This document shows, piece by piece, positions 52,466 through 62,829 of a stretch of DNA of 64,000 nucleotides. The position numbers and the translations under genes are program-made. The stretch lies in NCBI GenBank assembly GCA_036494575.1, contig DASXOE010000147.1:1-64000 (forward strand), read 5' to 3'. Source of the stretch: DASZFV01 sp036494575. Its GTDB lineage: Bacteria; Myxococcota_A; Polyangia; Fen-1088. The notes under the pieces were generated by a model. That model saw only the letters and a list, made by a program, of their open reading frames with translations, searched no databases and was not told where the DNA came from. Within the stretch, counting starts at the first letter, position 1, and every line of letters starts with the position of its first letter.

Positions 52466-52875
52466 GGCGCCTCCCCTTCGATCGAAACTGTTTCTGCGGC
52501 GCGCGCGACCGCGTCGGGCGAGACCGCCGCCCGCGGGCGACCGAGAACCCGCGCCAACACGTCCGCGAACCGCGGCGCCGCCGCCGGCCGTTCGCTGGGC
52601 AGCGCCGCCGCGTCGAGCTCGGCCAGCATGGCCATGGGCCCGTCTCCGACGCCCACGAGGAAACATCGCCCCGCGGCCTCGATGACGTACACCGAGCGCC
52701 GCGGCTCGAGCGGGCACCGCGCCACCACTCGAATCGCCCCCGAGGCCTTCCCCACGCCGCGCCCCGCCAGCAGCTTCAACGCCGCCCACGCGACGACGCA
52801 CACCGCCCCGAGCGACACGAACGACAGCGCCAACGACTCCCAACCCACCCCGGGCACCTGCCCCGCCGCCTCCAT
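52462..52875 (-). CDS. fliO: FliO-like export-gate assembly protein
   Basis: A 137-residue protein with a short periplasmic N-terminus, one membrane span (residues about 17-37, ALSFVSLGAVCVVAWAALKL) and a cytoplasmic domain with the FliO pattern RVVARCPLEPRRSVYVIEAAGRCFLVGVGD. FliO helps FliP assemble. ATG 52875 is preferred; a TTG at 52917 would add 14 residues. Its presence ahead of fliP links the cluster to flagellar-type rather than typical injectisome operons, which lack FliO. Confidence 0.78.
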   Translation of the reverse strand: MEAAGQVPGVGWESLALSFVSLGAVCVVAWAALKLLAGRGVGKASGAIRVVARCPLEPRRSVYVIEAAGRCFLVGVGDGPMAMLAELDAAALPSERPAAAPRFADVLARVLGRPRAAVSPDAVARAAETVSIEGEAP

Positions 52876-53007
52876 GCGCGCGTCATACGCCAGGCCAACG
52901 GCTCGCGTCAACAGCAACCGCCCCTCACCCCAACCCTTTCCCCGCTGCGCGGGGCGAGGCAGACAGATCTGCTCTCTTCAGACCCCGAGCGCCGATTTAT
53001 CGACGGG

Positions 53008-53090
53008 AGGCGCGGCTCCGCCGCGCCGGCTCACCCTACCAAGACTTGGGGAGGGTCCGCGGGAGGGGCGAAGCCCCTTCCGCGAAGCGA
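53008..53090. repeat. Intergenic hairpin element, copy A
   Basis: An approximately 83-bp element containing GGCGCGGC-TCC-GCCGCGCC and GGGGCGAAGCCCC hairpins. Its last half (53044-53085) is identical over 42 bp to 54411-54452. It lies directly 3' of the PilZ stop, in the gap before fliO. The neighbouring 52920-52990 stretch also looks like a common CCCTCACCC intergenic element. It could act as a transcription terminator or attenuator. Confidence 0.75.
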
Positions 53091-53094
53091 AGCA

Positions 53095-53487
53095 TCATTC
53101 GTCGTCGTAGTAAAGCGAGTCGCGGTTCGACAGGAACTTCTGGATGGCCGAGGTCGCCTCGGGAGAGAGGTTGATGAACCGCACGCCCATGCCAGTCGCG
53201 CCCTCGGCGCGCGTCAGGGCGGAGTTCTCCCGAATCCAGCGCACCTCCGTCTCGACCTCCACCGATCCCTCGGTCCCGGGCAGCTGGAACTTCAGCGTGA
53301 TGCGATCGCCAATGCGCCGGAGATGGTGTGTCGCTATGAACAAGCCACCGGCGCTGATGTTCTGCGTGAGCCCGGTGTAGAAGTTGTGCTCGCTCTCGAG
53401 ATCGACGTTGATCTCGAGGTCATAGCGCTCAGCGGCGCGGACGTTCTGCTGGGAATCTGCCAATTTGGCCCCCGGTCCAGTGTTCAT
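53095..53487 (-). CDS. PilZ-domain protein
   Basis: A 130-residue single-domain protein. The PilZ landmarks are the basic RAAERYDLEINVDL at the start of the domain and NISAGGLFIATHHL, then LKFQLPGTEGSVEVETEVRWI and GMGVRFINLSPEA. PilZ domains bind cyclic di-GMP; the first motif keeps only part of the RxxxR arginine pair, so binding needs testing. ATG 53487 follows AAGGAG. It sits between rplQ and the export-gate genes and could couple motility or secretion to second-messenger levels (inference). Confidence 0.87.
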   Translation of the reverse strand: MNTGPGAKLADSQQNVRAAERYDLEINVDLESEHNFYTGLTQNISAGGLFIATHHLRRIGDRITLKFQLPGTEGSVEVETEVRWIRENSALTRAEGATGMGVRFINLSPEATSAIQKFLSNRDSLYYDDE

Positions 53488-53690
53488 AGGAAACAAGCTC
53501 CTTGGGTGGGCCGAGGACGCTTCCTCGTCCACCAGGAACTTTCGACAGGACTGCGAGAAACTGTAGCAGGACCGCGAGCCCGATCCCAGCGCTCGCGCAT
53601 GCATGCGCTTACCGTCGATCCAGCCGAGACAGGACGCCCGATCCGATCGCGTGGCCCGAAGGGAACGCGGGCGCGCGCGACCAGCCAGGG

Positions 53691-54287
53691 TTACTTCGAT
53701 TTCGCGGGCTTGGCCGGCTTCTTCGCGGCGGCCTTGTCGTCGGTGCCGGCGGCCTTCTTGGCGTTGGGCGCCTTCCCGGACGTCGTGGAGGCGTCCGAGG
53801 CGGAGGCCTTGGCGCCACCCTTGCTCGGCTTCCCCTTCGCCTCGGAGGCATGGGGCGCCTTGGCGGCTGGGCCGCCCTCGTCTGGGATGAGCTCGAGCAG
53901 CGACATCGGCGCGGCGTCGCCCGGCCGCTGGCCGAGCTTGACGATGCGGGTGTAGCCGCCCCGGCGCGCGAGGTAGCGTGGCGCGAGCTCGTCGAAGAGC
54001 TTCAGGACGGCGCCGCGGTCACGAACGACCCGGCGGGCCATCCGCACCGCGTGAACGACGCGCGCCGATTCCTCGGAGCTGCGGCGGTCAGGCTTCTTCG
54101 TGAGGACGTCACCGACGCGTCGGGCCCAGGTGATGGTCCGCTCCGCCAAACGCCTGGTCTCCTTCGCCTTGGCGTCCGTCGTCCGAATCTTCTCGTGCGT
54201 CAAAAGCGCCGCCACGAGGTTCGAGAACAACGCCTGCCGATGCGCCGACGTCCGCGAAAGAGTGAGTCCAGCTACACGATGCCGCAT
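53691..54287 (-). CDS. rplQ: 50S ribosomal protein L17 with lysine/alanine-rich C-terminal extension
   Basis: Binds 23S rRNA near the exit tunnel. The core (about 1-140) opens with MRHRVAGLTLSRTSAHRQAL and LLTHEKIRTTDAKAKE. About 60 extra residues rich in Lys, Ala, Ser and Pro follow (ending KKPAKPAKSK), beyond the usual 120-140 residues. Last gene of the alpha operon (rpmJ, rpsM, rpsK, rpsD, rpoA, rplQ). The middle also has an insertion, VGDVLTKKPDRRSSEESARV. Confidence 0.95.
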   Translation of the reverse strand: MRHRVAGLTLSRTSAHRQALFSNLVAALLTHEKIRTTDAKAKETRRLAERTITWARRVGDVLTKKPDRRSSEESARVVHAVRMARRVVRDRGAVLKLFDELAPRYLARRGGYTRIVKLGQRPGDAAPMSLLELIPDEGGPAAKAPHASEAKGKPSKGGAKASASDASTTSGKAPNAKKAAGTDDKAAAKKPAKPAKSK

Positions 54288-54372
54288 GAGGTGTTCTTCC
54301 TATTCACTATCCGGTTTTCGAAACGTCAGAGCGAGCGCAGCGAGCGAGTCCAGATACGGTGAGGCGCGCGGT

Positions 54373-54455
54373 GAGGCGCGGCTTCGCCGTGCCGGCTCCC
54401 CTTGCGAAGGACTTGGGGAGGGTCCGCGGGAGGGGCGAAGCCCCTTCCGCGAGGC
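54373..54455. repeat. Intergenic hairpin element, copy B
   Basis: Second copy of the element at 53008-53090, in the same orientation. It begins GAGGCGCGGCTTCGCCGTGCC (a UUCG-type loop) and includes 42 bp identical to copy A (54411-54452). It lies directly 3' of the rpoA stop, between rpoA and rplQ, where it might attenuate rplQ expression. Confidence 0.75.
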
Positions 54456-54457
54456 CG

Positions 54458-55504
<1,047 letters not shown>

Positions 55505-55531
55505 GCGATCTCCTATGGTGCTTCCGTGCGA

Positions 55532-56161
55532 TTAACGAGAGTAGAGCTCGACTATCAACTGCTCACGGATGGGCATCGTGAGATCCTCGCGCGCGGGCAG
55601 CGAGGTGAGCTTGCCCTTGAAGTTGTCCTTGTCCAGTTCCAGCCATTTCGGCACGCCGCGCCGGTCGACGGCGCCAAGGCTCTCGAGGACGCGCGTGACC
55701 TTCTTCGACTTCTCGATGACCTCGATCGTGTCGTTCGCGCGGCAGAGAAAGGAGGGCACGTTGACCCGCTTGCCGTTCACGAGGAAATGCCGGTGGCGGA
55801 CGAGCTGGCGCGCCTCGGCGTGATCGGACGCGAAGCCCAGGCGGTAGATGACGTTGTCGAGGCGCCGCTCGAGGAGCTGCAGCAGGTTCTCGCCCGCGAC
55901 GCCCTTCATGCGGATGGCCTTGTGGTAATAGCCGCGGAACTGGCGCTCGGCGAGGCCGTAGATGCGCTTGACCTTTTGCTTCTCGCGCAGCTGCGAGCCG
56001 TAGTTCGAGAGCTTGCGGCGGCGCGCCTGGCCGTGCTGGCCGGGGGCGTAGGCGCGGCGCTCGTACCCGCACTTGTCCGTGTAGCAGCGGTCCCCCTTGA
56101 GGAACAGCTTCATGTCTTCACGCCGGCAGAGGCGGCAAACGGGTCCGGAGTAATTCGCCAT
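55532..56161 (-). CDS. rpsD: 30S ribosomal protein S4
   Basis: Primary 16S rRNA-binding protein, 209 residues, with the N-terminal zinc-type cysteines CRLCRREDMKLFLKGDRC and the S4 RNA-binding domain RLDNVIYRLGFASDHAEARQ, VRHRHFLVNGKRVNVPS. In many bacteria S4 represses the alpha operon. The four-cysteine start indicates the zinc-binding form. Confidence 0.97.
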   Translation of the reverse strand: MANYSGPVCRLCRREDMKLFLKGDRCYTDKCGYERRAYAPGQHGQARRRKLSNYGSQLREKQKVKRIYGLAERQFRGYYHKAIRMKGVAGENLLQLLERRLDNVIYRLGFASDHAEARQLVRHRHFLVNGKRVNVPSFLCRANDTIEVIEKSKKVTRVLESLGAVDRRGVPKWLELDKDNFKGKLTSLPAREDLTMPIREQLIVELYSR

Positions 56162-56187
56162 TTTGGATGAGCTCTTTTTCGATCAAT

Positions 56188-56212
56188 CCCTCTCCCATGC
56201 AAGGGGAGAGGG
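56188..56212. terminator. Hairpin between rpsK and rpsD
   Basis: Nine-base arms CCCTCTCCC (56188-56196) and GGGAGAGGG (56204-56212) with a seven-base loop, part of a common intergenic element ending in GGGTGAGGG. It lies in the 88-bp gap of an operon that must be read through, so it is more likely an RNA processing or stability element than a strong terminator. Confidence 0.5.
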
Positions 56213-56249
56213 CCTGGGTGAGGGTTCCTTAGAAATCAAACGCGAGATA

Positions 56250-56666
56250 TCAGACCCGACGGCGCTTGGGCGGCCGGCAACCATTGTGCGGAATCGGCGT
56301 GAGGTCACGGATGAGCGTGATCTTGAAGCCCGTCGAGGCGAGCGCGCGCAGCGCCGACTCGCGGCCCGAGCCCGGGCCCTTGACGTAGACGCTGAGCGAG
56401 CGCATCCCGTGCTCCATCGCCTTGTGGGCGGCGTCCTCGGCCGCGAGCTGCGCCGCGAAGGGCGTCGACTTGCGCGAGCCCTTGAAGCCCTTGACGCCCG
56501 ACGACGACCACGCGACGACGTTCCCCGACACGTCCGTGATGGTCACGATCGTGTTGTTGAACGAGGCGGTGATATGAGCGATGCCGCTCTGGATGTTCTT
56601 CTTGACCTTCTTCGCCTTGGGCTTGCCTGCCTTGGCGGCCTCGGGTGCTCCCGTCGATGTTGACAT
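56250..56666 (-). CDS. rpsK: 30S ribosomal protein S11
   Basis: Platform protein of the small subunit, 138 residues: GIAHITASFNNTIVTITD, SGVKGFKGSRKSTPFAAQ, VKGPGSGRESALRAL and the terminal NGCRPPKRRRV. The N-terminus has about 15 extra Lys/Ala-rich residues. Four bases after the rpsM stop. Confidence 0.98.
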   Translation of the reverse strand: MSTSTGAPEAAKAGKPKAKKVKKNIQSGIAHITASFNNTIVTITDVSGNVVAWSSSGVKGFKGSRKSTPFAAQLAAEDAAHKAMEHGMRSLSVYVKGPGSGRESALRALASTGFKITLIRDLTPIPHNGCRPPKRRRV

Positions 56667-56670
56667 TGGT

Positions 56671-57060
56671 TTACGCTCCCGTCCCTTCGGTCTTCTTGCG
56701 GATGGCGGCGCCCTTGCGCGGACCCTTGCGCGTTCGTGCGTTCGTGTGAGTCCGCTGGCCGCGCACGGGCAGGCTCTTGCGGTGACGCAGGCCGCGGAAG
56801 CAGCCGAGGTCCATGAGGCGCTTGATGTTCATCGAGACGTCGCGGCGCAGATCGCCCTCGACCTTGATCTGCTTCTGCTCGATGACCTCACGCAGGCGGC
56901 GCGACTCGTTGTCGTCGAGCTCGTCGGTCCGCTTCGCGAGCGGCACCTCGGCGGCGGCGAGGATCTCCTTCGCGAGCGCCCTGCCGATGCCGTAGATGTA
57001 CGTGAGCGCAATGTCCATGCGCTTGTTGCGCGGAAGATCGACGCCTGCCAAACGTGCCAT
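56671..57060 (-). CDS. rpsM: 30S ribosomal protein S13
   Basis: Head protein contacting the P-site tRNA and L5, 129 residues: MARLAGVDLPRNKRMDIALT, IYGIGRALAKEIL, GCFRGLRHRKSLPVRGQRTH and the basic tail RKGPRKGAAIRKK. It starts three bases after the rpmJ stop. Confidence 0.98.
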   Translation of the reverse strand: MARLAGVDLPRNKRMDIALTYIYGIGRALAKEILAAAEVPLAKRTDELDDNESRRLREVIEQKQIKVEGDLRRDVSMNIKRLMDLGCFRGLRHRKSLPVRGQRTHTNARTRKGPRKGAAIRKKTEGTGA

Positions 57061-57063
57061 TCG

Positions 57064-57177
57064 TTAACCCTGCCTCTGCTTGTGTCGCTGGTTCTCGCAG
57101 ATCACCCGCACGACGCCGCGCCGGCGGATGACCTTGCACTTGTCGCAAACCTTCTTGACCGATGCTCTGACCTTCAT
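57064..57177 (-). CDS. rpmJ: 50S ribosomal protein L36
   Basis: A 37-residue protein that begins MKVRASVKKVCDKCKVIRRR and carries a zinc ribbon of Cys11, Cys14, Cys27 and His32. This is the zinc-binding type. It opens the alpha operon directly after map; the infA gene often found in between is absent here. Confidence 0.97.
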   Translation of the reverse strand: MKVRASVKKVCDKCKVIRRRGVVRVICENQRHKQRQG

Positions 57178-57222
57178 CGAACGCTCCCGATAACACGAAA
57201 TGCTGGAAAAATACGGATAAAC

Positions 57223-57975
57223 CTACGGTCTCGACAGCACGATCGGCCCCTCATCCGTGATGGCGACCGAGTGCTCAAAATGGGCGGAGAGGCTACCATC
57301 TTTGGTTACAGCCGTCCACCCGTCATCTTTCACGATGACCTCGGCCGTCCCAGCGTTGATCATGGGCTCGATGGCGACCACCAAACCCGCGGAAAGACGG
57401 CGTCCCTTGCCGGCGTCCCCGTAGTTCGGGACGTGGGGCTCCTCATGCATCTCGCGGCCGATGCCGTGCCCCACGAACTGGCGGACCACCGAGTAGCCCT
57501 TGGGCTCGACGTGGGACTGGACCGCCCAGCCGATGTCGCCCAATCGATTTCCGGGGACGCACTGCGTAATGGCCCTCTCCAGGGACTCGCGCGTGGCCGT
57601 CATGAGGGCTTCGGCCTTCGGCGACACCTTGCCGATGGGGATGGTGCGTGCAGAGTCGCCGCACCACCCGTCTTTGAAGGCACCGAAGTCGATGGAGAGC
57701 AGGTCGCCCTCCTTGAGGACGACGTCCTTGCGCGGGATGCCATGGACGACCACCTCGTTGACGGAGGTGCAGAGCACCGCCGGGTAGCCGTGATATCCGA
57801 GGAATGCCGGGGAGGCCTTGAGCTGCTTGAGCCGCCGGTCGGCGATCTCGTTGAGCTCCCACGTCGTCATGCCGGCCTTGGCAGCGGCCTCGAGCTGGTC
57901 GAGCACATCGGCGACGACGAGGTTCGCCTCGCGCAGCTTGCCGATCTCGGCGGGGCTCTTGAGCTGGATGGACAT
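57223..57975 (-). CDS. map: Methionine aminopeptidase, type I
   Basis: Removes the initiator methionine. The 250-residue protein shows the metal-binding Asp pair in SIDFGAFKDGWCGDSART, His in GHGIGREMHEEPHVPNY, and the Glu ligands in LVVAIEPMI and HFEHSVAITDEGP. Standard location between adk and the alpha operon. Confidence 0.97.
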   Translation of the reverse strand: MSIQLKSPAEIGKLREANLVVADVLDQLEAAAKAGMTTWELNEIADRRLKQLKASPAFLGYHGYPAVLCTSVNEVVVHGIPRKDVVLKEGDLLSIDFGAFKDGWCGDSARTIPIGKVSPKAEALMTATRESLERAITQCVPGNRLGDIGWAVQSHVEPKGYSVVRQFVGHGIGREMHEEPHVPNYGDAGKGRRLSAGLVVAIEPMINAGTAEVIVKDDGWTAVTKDGSLSAHFEHSVAITDEGPIVLSRP

Positions 57976-57985
57976 GGATTGGTCG

Positions 57986-58648
57986 TCAGCTCAGGAGCAC
58001 GGCGGCGTAGATACGCCCGAAGATCTGGTCGATGTTGCCGGCGGCGTCGATGTAGCGCAGGGGCCAGACCTCGGGATGGCTCTTGAAGTAATCGAGGACG
58101 GGCCTCGTCTTCGCGAGATACTCGACGAGCCGGTGGCGGATGATCGCCTCGGAGTCGTCGCTGCGCTGGACGAGCAGGCCGCCGCAGCGATCGCACTTGC
58201 CGGCGACCTTGGAGGGCTTGGCGACGATGTGGTAGCTCGCGCTGCAGCTCTCGCAGGTGCGGCGCTTCGAGATGCGATCGACGAGCTCCTCGACGGGCGC
58301 GTCGAGCACGAGGACGGCGCTGAGCGACTTGCCCGAAACGGCCAGGATGCGCGCGAGCGCCTCGGCCTGGGGCTCCGTGCGCGGGAAGCCGTCGAGCAGG
58401 AAGCCGCGCGCCGTGTCGGATTGGGCGAGCCGGTCGGCGATGACATCGAGGATGAGCTCGTCGGGGACGAGCTGACCCTTGTCGATGAACTGCTTGGCGC
58501 GCTTGCCCAAGGGCGTGTTCGAGGCGATGGCGCCACGGAGAATGTCACCCGTCCCGATGTGCGGGATGCGGAAGACGGCCGAGAGCCGCTGCGCCTGCGT
58601 CCCCTTGCCGACGCCCGGCGGACCGAAGAAAAGAAGATTCTCACCCAA
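57986..58648 (-). CDS. adk: Adenylate kinase, zinc-LID type
   Basis: Converts AMP and ATP into two ADP. The 220-residue protein shows P-loop GPPGVGKGTQAQR, IGTGDILRGAI, LDGFPRTEPQAEAL and a LID with four cysteines (CESC and CDRC). TTG 58648 is the start, seven bases after the secY stop with AGGCAGG before it; the upstream in-frame extension overlaps secY and lacks family similarity. Confidence 0.95.
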   Translation of the reverse strand: MGENLLFFGPPGVGKGTQAQRLSAVFRIPHIGTGDILRGAIASNTPLGKRAKQFIDKGQLVPDELILDVIADRLAQSDTARGFLLDGFPRTEPQAEALARILAVSGKSLSAVLVLDAPVEELVDRISKRRTCESCSASYHIVAKPSKVAGKCDRCGGLLVQRSDDSEAIIRHRLVEYLAKTRPVLDYFKSHPEVWPLRYIDAAGNIDQIFGRIYAAVLLS

Positions 58649-58655
58649 CGCCTGC

Positions 58656-60011
<1,356 letters not shown>

Positions 60012-60041
60012 GAGCGTCTCTTGCGTGGCGCGGAGCGGGCG

Positions 60042-60497
60042 CTAGATTGACACGACTTCGGCGGTGCCGCCCGCCTTCTCGATCTTCTCCTTGGCGGAGG
60101 CCGAGAACGACGTGGCCTTGACGACGAACTTCTTCGTGAGGTCGCCCTCGCCCAGGATCTTCACGACCTTGTGGCTGCGGGGCACCATGCCGGCGCCCTG
60201 GAGCACCGCGAGATCGACCGTGCCCGCCGGGAAGCGCTTCTCGAGCGCGCCGACGTTGACGGCGAAGACCTCCTTGCGGAACGGGTTCTTGAAGCCTTTC
60301 TTCGGAAAGCGGCGCTGCATGGGCATCTGGCCGCCCTCGAACCCGAGGCGAGCCCCGTGATGACCCGTGCGCGCCTTCTGTCCCTTGACGCCCTTGCCGG
60401 ACTGCTCGCCCGTCCCCGACCCCGGGCCGCGGCCGATGCGCTTGCGATTGCGCGTCGCGCCCTTCGGTCCCTTCAAAGTATGAAGCGTCGTGCCCAT
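60042..60497 (-). CDS. rplO: 50S ribosomal protein L15
   Basis: A 151-residue large-subunit protein with the glycine-rich basic start KRIGRGPGSGTGEQSGKG, KARTGHHGARLGFEGGQMPM and PKKGFKNPFRKEVFAVNVG. It follows rpmD by two bases. Confidence 0.98.
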   Translation of the reverse strand: MGTTLHTLKGPKGATRNRKRIGRGPGSGTGEQSGKGVKGQKARTGHHGARLGFEGGQMPMQRRFPKKGFKNPFRKEVFAVNVGALEKRFPAGTVDLAVLQGAGMVPRSHKVVKILGEGDLTKKFVVKATSFSASAKEKIEKAGGTAEVVSI

Positions 60498-60499
60498 GT

Positions 60500-60685
60500 C
60501 TATTCGGCCTTTTCTACGGTGACGAGATGGGAAACGGCGCGGATCATTCCCCGCACCGAAACATTGTCGGGCAGGACGATCGTCGAGCCGGTCTTCATGA
60601 GCCCGAGCCCCCGGATGGTCCTCTTGTGCTTCTCGGGGCGGTTGATGCCGCTCCGAACCAGCGTGACGCGCAACTGCTTGGCCAT
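60500..60685 (-). CDS. rpmD: 50S ribosomal protein L30
   Basis: A 61-residue protein: LRVTLVRSGINRPEKHKRTI, RGLGLMKTGSTIVLPDNVSV, then the ending VSHLVTVEKAE. Four bases after the rpsE stop. Confidence 0.97.
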   Translation of the reverse strand: MAKQLRVTLVRSGINRPEKHKRTIRGLGLMKTGSTIVLPDNVSVRGMIRAVSHLVTVEKAE

Positions 60686-60689
60686 GGCG

Positions 60690-61190
60690 TTACTCCCTGA
60701 TCTCCTCGAGCTTCTTGCCGCGCAGGCTCGCCGCGTCTTCCGCGCTGCGGAGCTGCTGGAGAGCGTCGATCGTGGCGTGAATCACGTTGTGCGGGTTCGA
60801 CGTGCCGATGCACTTCGTGAGGATGTCCTGGACCCCGGCGACCTCGAGGACGGGCCGCACGGCGCCGCCCGCGATGACGCCCGTCCCGGCGCTGGCCGGC
60901 CTGAGCAGCACGGCGCCCGCGCCGAAGTGCCCCTGCACCTCGTGCGGGATCGTGCCGCCCGCGAGCGGGATGCGGAACAGGTTCTTCTTGGCCTGCTCGG
61001 TGCCTTTGCGGATCGCTTCGGGCACCTCGTTGGCCTTGCCGAGGCCGGCGCCGACGTAGCCGCGCTGGTCGCCCACGACGACGAGCGCCGAGAACGAGAA
61101 GCGCCGGCCGCCCTTGACGACCTTGGCGACGCGGTTGATGAACACAACGCTGTCGACGAGCTCGCCGACGTCTTCGTAGTTGATTGCCAT
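60690..61190 (-). CDS. rpsE: 30S ribosomal protein S5
   Basis: A 166-residue protein involved in decoding accuracy: VVFINRVAKVVKGGRRFSFS, ALVVVGDQRGYVGAGLGKAN, then GAVLLRPASAGTGVIAGGAV and CIGTSNPHNVIHATIDAL. Complete S5 double-stranded RNA-binding and C-terminal domains. Confidence 0.98.
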   Translation of the reverse strand: MAINYEDVGELVDSVVFINRVAKVVKGGRRFSFSALVVVGDQRGYVGAGLGKANEVPEAIRKGTEQAKKNLFRIPLAGGTIPHEVQGHFGAGAVLLRPASAGTGVIAGGAVRPVLEVAGVQDILTKCIGTSNPHNVIHATIDALQQLRSAEDAASLRGKKLEEIRE

Positions 61191-61213
61191 CTAGAGGACC
61201 TTCGCTTCCCGTT

Positions 61214-61615
61214 TTAGAACTTCAGCCCAGCTTCGCGGGCGCCCTCGGCGAGCGCCGAGACACGACCGTGGTACTTGTAACCGGCGCGGTCGAAGACGAC
61301 CTGCTCGATGCCCTTCTCTTTGCACTTCTGGGCGATGAGCGTGCCCACCTGCTTGGCGCGCGCCTTCTTCGCGCCGACCTTCGCGCCGTCTTTCCCGCCC
61401 TCTTTCGCGGCCGGCGCTGCGCTCTTGTCGACCTTCTGATCGGACGTCGCGACGATGGTCTTCTTCTGCTCGTCGTCGATGACCTGGGCGTAGATGTGCT
61501 TGGCGCTGCGGAAGACGGCGAGGCGCGGGCGCTCGGCGGTGCCGACCACGCGCTTGCGCAGGGAACGGTGCCGCTTCTTGCGGGCTTCACTCTTGTATTT
61601 GATGTTCGTGAGCAT
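61214..61615 (-). CDS. rplR: 50S ribosomal protein L18 with internal Lys/Ala insertion
   Basis: A 133-residue 5S-rRNA-binding protein: RHRSLRKRVVGTAERPRLAV, FRSAKHIYAQVIDD and the C-terminal FDRAGYKYHGRVSALAEGAR. Around residues 50-85 an Ala/Lys/Gly-rich insertion (SAAPAAKEGGKDGAKVGAKK) lengthens it beyond the usual 115-120. Confidence 0.96.
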   Translation of the reverse strand: MLTNIKYKSEARKKRHRSLRKRVVGTAERPRLAVFRSAKHIYAQVIDDEQKKTIVATSDQKVDKSAAPAAKEGGKDGAKVGAKKARAKQVGTLIAQKCKEKGIEQVVFDRAGYKYHGRVSALAEGAREAGLKF

Positions 61616-61627
61616 GTTCTTCTCCGC

Positions 61628-62179
61628 TTAGCTGCCGCCGCCGCCCGTGGCGCCGGCCTTGCCAACCTTGCGCTTGATCGTTTCCTCGACGTACTTGACG
61701 CCTTTGCCCTTGTAGGGCTCGGGGGGGCGCAGCTCGCGCACCTTCGCCGCCGTTTGGCCGAGCATGTCCCGATCGGCGCCCGAGAGCGCGATGCGGTTCT
61801 TCTCGACCTTGGCGCTGATGCCCTTGGGCAGCTTGAACACGACGGGGTGCGAGTACCCGAGCGCCATCGTGAGCGTGTCGCCCGTGACCTCGGCCCGGTA
61901 GCCGACGCCGTTGATCTCGAGCTCGCGCGTCCAGCCGTCCGTCACGCCCTTGACCATATTGGCCAGGTGGGCGCGCACGAGACCGTGCTTCGCGCGGTTC
62001 TCGCGCGAGTCGTCGGCGCGCAACACGAGGAGGTTGCCGCCCTCGGTCTTGATCGAGATGCCGTCGGGCATGTGCTTCGACAGCTCGCCCTTCGGGCCCT
62101 TGACGCTGAACGCCCCCGCCTTCTGGGCGAGCGTGACGCCCTTGGGCATGGGCAGCGGTTTTCTTCCGATTCGAGACAT
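61628..62179 (-). CDS. rplF: 50S ribosomal protein L6
   Basis: A 183-residue protein near the factor-binding site: MSRIGRKPLPMPKGVTLAQK, LVRAHLANMVKGVTDGWTRE, LEINGVGYRAEV and LRPPEPYKGKGVKYVEETIK. Two L6 repeats are visible. Confidence 0.98.
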   Translation of the reverse strand: MSRIGRKPLPMPKGVTLAQKAGAFSVKGPKGELSKHMPDGISIKTEGGNLLVLRADDSRENRAKHGLVRAHLANMVKGVTDGWTRELEINGVGYRAEVTGDTLTMALGYSHPVVFKLPKGISAKVEKNRIALSGADRDMLGQTAAKVRELRPPEPYKGKGVKYVEETIKRKVGKAGATGGGGS

Positions 62180-62218
62180 GGATACTGGCTCCTTACGAGG
62201 CGTCTTTGAGCGGGCGTC

Positions 62219-62617
62219 TTACCAGACTTCGCAGAGCAGCTCGCCGCCGAGCCCCGCCTTGCGGGCGGCGCGGTCGGTCATGAGGCCCTTCGACGTCGAC
62301 AGGATGGCGATGCCGAGACCCGAGCGGATCTTGGGGATGCTGCCGTGGCGCACATACATGCGCTGGCCGGGACGGGAGCGGCGTCGCAGGCCCGTGATGG
62401 CGTTCGTGCGCGGGTCCGCCCAGCGCAGGCGCACGACGAGCTCGCCGAAGCCGGCGGCGTCGCGTACGGCGTGGCCGGCGATGTAGCCCTCGCTCTCGAG
62501 GAGCTCGCAGAGCTTCTCCTTGAGCTTGGACGCGGGCGCTACCACCTCGCTGTGGCGCGCCATGATGCCGTTGCGGATTCGCGACAGGAAGTCGGCGATG
62601 GGATCAGTCATGGACAT
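62219..62617 (-). CDS. rpsH: 30S ribosomal protein S8
   Basis: A 132-residue protein binding the central domain of 16S rRNA: MTDPIADFLSRIRNGIMARH, KLKEKLCELLESEGYI, SRPGQRMYVRHGSIPKIRSG and LGIAILSTSKGLMTDRAARK. In other bacteria S8 represses the spc operon. Confidence 0.98.
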   Translation of the reverse strand: MSMTDPIADFLSRIRNGIMARHSEVVAPASKLKEKLCELLESEGYIAGHAVRDAAGFGELVVRLRWADPRTNAITGLRRRSRPGQRMYVRHGSIPKIRSGLGIAILSTSKGLMTDRAARKAGLGGELLCEVW

Positions 62618-62629
62618 GTGAGCACCACC

Positions 62630-62815
62630 CTACCAGCTCGATTTGATGACGCCCGGGATGTCACCGCGGAGCGCCAGGTTGCGGAAGCAAATGCGGCAGA
62701 GATCGAACTGCCGCAGGAAGGCCCGAGAACGACCGCAGACTTTGCAGCGGTTGTGATGACGCACCCGCCACTTCGGCGGCTTCTTGTTTCCGGGGAGATC
62801 GACGGTCTTTGCCAT
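62630..62815 (-). CDS. rpsN: 30S ribosomal protein S14, zinc type
   Basis: A 61-residue protein in the short zinc-binding form, with CKVCGRSRAFLRQFDLCRIC giving two CxxC pairs. It follows rplE by 14 bases; position in the spc operon is standard. Confidence 0.97.
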   Translation of the reverse strand: MAKTVDLPGNKKPPKWRVRHHNRCKVCGRSRAFLRQFDLCRICFRNLALRGDIPGVIKSSW

Positions 62816-62829
62816 TTTTCAGTCCTCGA

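Noticed and set aside
48773..52875. A complete flagellar operon
   Set aside because: Only export-gate components are present; no flhA, motor, rod, hook or filament genes lie in the window.
57178..57222. Possible infA between map and rpmJ
   Set aside because: The gap is only 45 bp, so initiation factor IF-1 must be encoded elsewhere.
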